This document shows, in pieces, positions 5,270 to 6,142 of a stretch of DNA of 6,142 bases. The DNA lies in assembly GCA_903885525.1 (NCBI GenBank), contig CAISJA010000486.1, positions 1 to 6,142 on the forward strand, in the 5' to 3' direction. This DNA is from an uncultured Opitutaceae bacterium (lineage in GTDB: Bacteria > Verrucomicrobiota > Verrucomicrobiia > Opitutales > Opitutaceae). The notes under the pieces were generated by a model. It was not told where the DNA came from. It saw only the letters and a list, made by a program, of their open reading frames with translations, and searched no databases. The translations under genes were made by a program, and so were the position numbers. Position 1 is the stretch's first letter. Each line of letters starts with the position of its first letter.

Positions 5270-6142
5270 CAAGCGGTGAGGCAGCGGACGGCCATTTCGC
5301 GGAGCACGGTTTCGGGCTCGGCGGGGCGCTGGATGACTTCCTCGAAGGCGCGGATGAATTCCTGCTGGTGGTCGATCAGGCGGCGGAGCGGCGGCAGCCG
5401 GGCAGAGCCGACGAGCTTGCCCACGTACCACTGGTTTTGCGTGAAGAGGTTGAAGGAGCTTTTCTCGGTGTCGCCGCCGTAGAGCGGGGCGTGGGCGGCC
5501 TGGGCGCGGGCGAAGGCTGCCTTGTCGAAGCCGTAGGGGCCGGGCGCGCGCAGTTCGCCGGTGTCGAGCAGCACGCGGGCCTGGAGCAGAATGCGGTTGC
5601 GGTTTTGCAGGGCGGAGAGGATGGGCCGGGCGTCGCCGCCGGCGAAGAAGTGCTTCTGCAGGGCGTGCAGCGTGCCCGGGAGGTCGCCGGCGAAGAAGCG
5701 GTCGGCGGCTTCGAAAAAATCGCCCTCGGCCACGTTGGCCGTCAGTTCGGCGACGTGCGCCTCCTCGATGAGGGCGCCGTCCCCGGCGTAGGCGGCCAGC
5801 TTGCGCACCTCCTCGGTGAGGAGGCGGGTGTTGGGGCCGACCTTGGTGAGCAGGAGCTCGACGGCGCCTTCGGCGAATCGCACACCCTGGTGGCGGGCCT
5901 CGGCGAGGGCCACGCCGGCCAGCGCCTCCCCGGGGTTGTCGCCGTCGCCGCCGGCGAGGTGAAAATCGCCGTGCGCCTCGCACCACTTGGGGAAGCTGCG
6001 CCGGCGGTCCACCGGCGCGGCGCTGAGGAGCACGAGGACCTCGGCCGGATTGACGGCGGCGAGAAGCTCCTGCACGGCGGCGACCTGTGCCAGCGTGCCC
6101 TCGGCGCGGCCGGTGACGGTGTCGGCGAGGAAATTGATGTCC
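5269..6142 (-). CDS. holA: DNA polymerase III delta subunit, 5' end outside window
   Basis: The frame stays open to the right edge, so the N-terminus is missing. Some 290 residues are visible, and about 70-90 are likely absent given a family length near 340. HolA is the clamp-loader subunit that opens the beta sliding clamp. Visible features are the AAA+ core strand EVLVLLSAAPVDRRR (34-48 of the visible part), the lid-type segment LLTEEVRKLAAYAG (107-120), then the helical collar with DFFEAADRFFAGDLPGTLHAL and ILSALQNRNRILLQAR, and a C-terminal helix ending in EMAVRCLTA. Delta subunits lack working ATP-binding motifs, and none is seen. Internal GTG codons such as 6073-6075 are not the start, since the family homology continues upstream of them. 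The stop TGA lies at 5269-5271. Confidence 0.9.
   Translation of the reverse strand, partial: DINFLADTVTGRAEGTLAQVAAVQELLAAVNPAEVLVLLSAAPVDRRRSFPKWCEAHGDFHLAGGDGDNPGEALAGVALAEARHQGVRFAEGAVELLLTKVGPNTRLLTEEVRKLAAYAGDGALIEEAHVAELTANVAEGDFFEAADRFFAGDLPGTLHALQKHFFAGGDARPILSALQNRNRILLQARVLLDTGELRAPGPYGFDKAAFARAQAAHAPLYGGDTEKSSFNLFTQNQWYVGKLVGSARLPPLRRLIDHQQEFIRAFEEVIQRPAEPETVLREMAVRCLTA

Noticed and set aside
5066..5986. 306-codon minus-strand frame overlapping holA
   Set aside because: Arg/Pro/Ala-rich off-frame reading of holA. The holA frame has clear family motifs.
1..6142. CRISPR array, tRNA, rRNA, transposase or defence genes
   Set aside because: No spaced repeats, cloverleaf, rRNA-like sequence or relevant protein motifs were seen.

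Overview
The window is GC-rich bacterial chromosomal DNA with tightly packed genes. The gene content is a pyrophosphate-dependent phosphofructokinase, an adenylosuccinate lyase with the rarer MPHKVNAR signature, a PpnP-type nucleoside phosphorylase, a DNA polymerase III delta subunit and a small Xre-type regulator with a lysine-rich tail. Together with the lack of Shine-Dalgarno sequences, this fits Verrucomicrobiota, most likely an Opitutaceae-like organism. That placement is inference from gene types and base composition, not from a phylogeny.

Layout, left to right. Positions 1-238 are non-coding, with an AT-rich patch and a short palindrome. 239-766 (minus) encodes a small protein with a degenerate response-regulator receiver domain that has lost the phospho-acceptor Asp and the conserved Lys. 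767-894 is the gap between this gene and the divergent regulator. It holds most of a 56-bp interrupted dyad (841-896), which ends on the regulator's GTG start. 895-1230 (plus) is the Xre-type HTH regulator. 1374-1403 is a clear intrinsic terminator for the minus-strand phosphofructokinase gene pfp (1427-2677). 2678-2911 is a spacer with a possible terminator for purB, which lies at 2912-4351 (minus). 4352-4657 is a 306-base gap rich in structure: a 13-bp palindrome, a 27-bp inverted repeat, a 19-bp tandem duplication in G-rich DNA, and a 98-bp element with 18-bp terminal inverted repeats flanked by 8-bp direct repeats. ppnP follows at 4658-4984 (minus). The C-terminal part of holA runs from 5269 off the right edge (minus).

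The four minus-strand metabolic and replication genes are separated by gaps of 234-306 bases with their own signals, so they look like separate transcription units rather than one operon. PurB and PpnP both act on purine metabolism (IMP-to-AMP synthesis and nucleoside phosphorolysis). Pfp controls the reversible fructose-6-phosphate step of glycolysis using PPi. HolA belongs to the replisome clamp loader. No defence system, CRISPR array or transposase gene is present. The most noteworthy items are the MITE-like element at the ppnP stop codon, the dyad shared by the divergent regulator and receiver genes, and the degenerate receiver.
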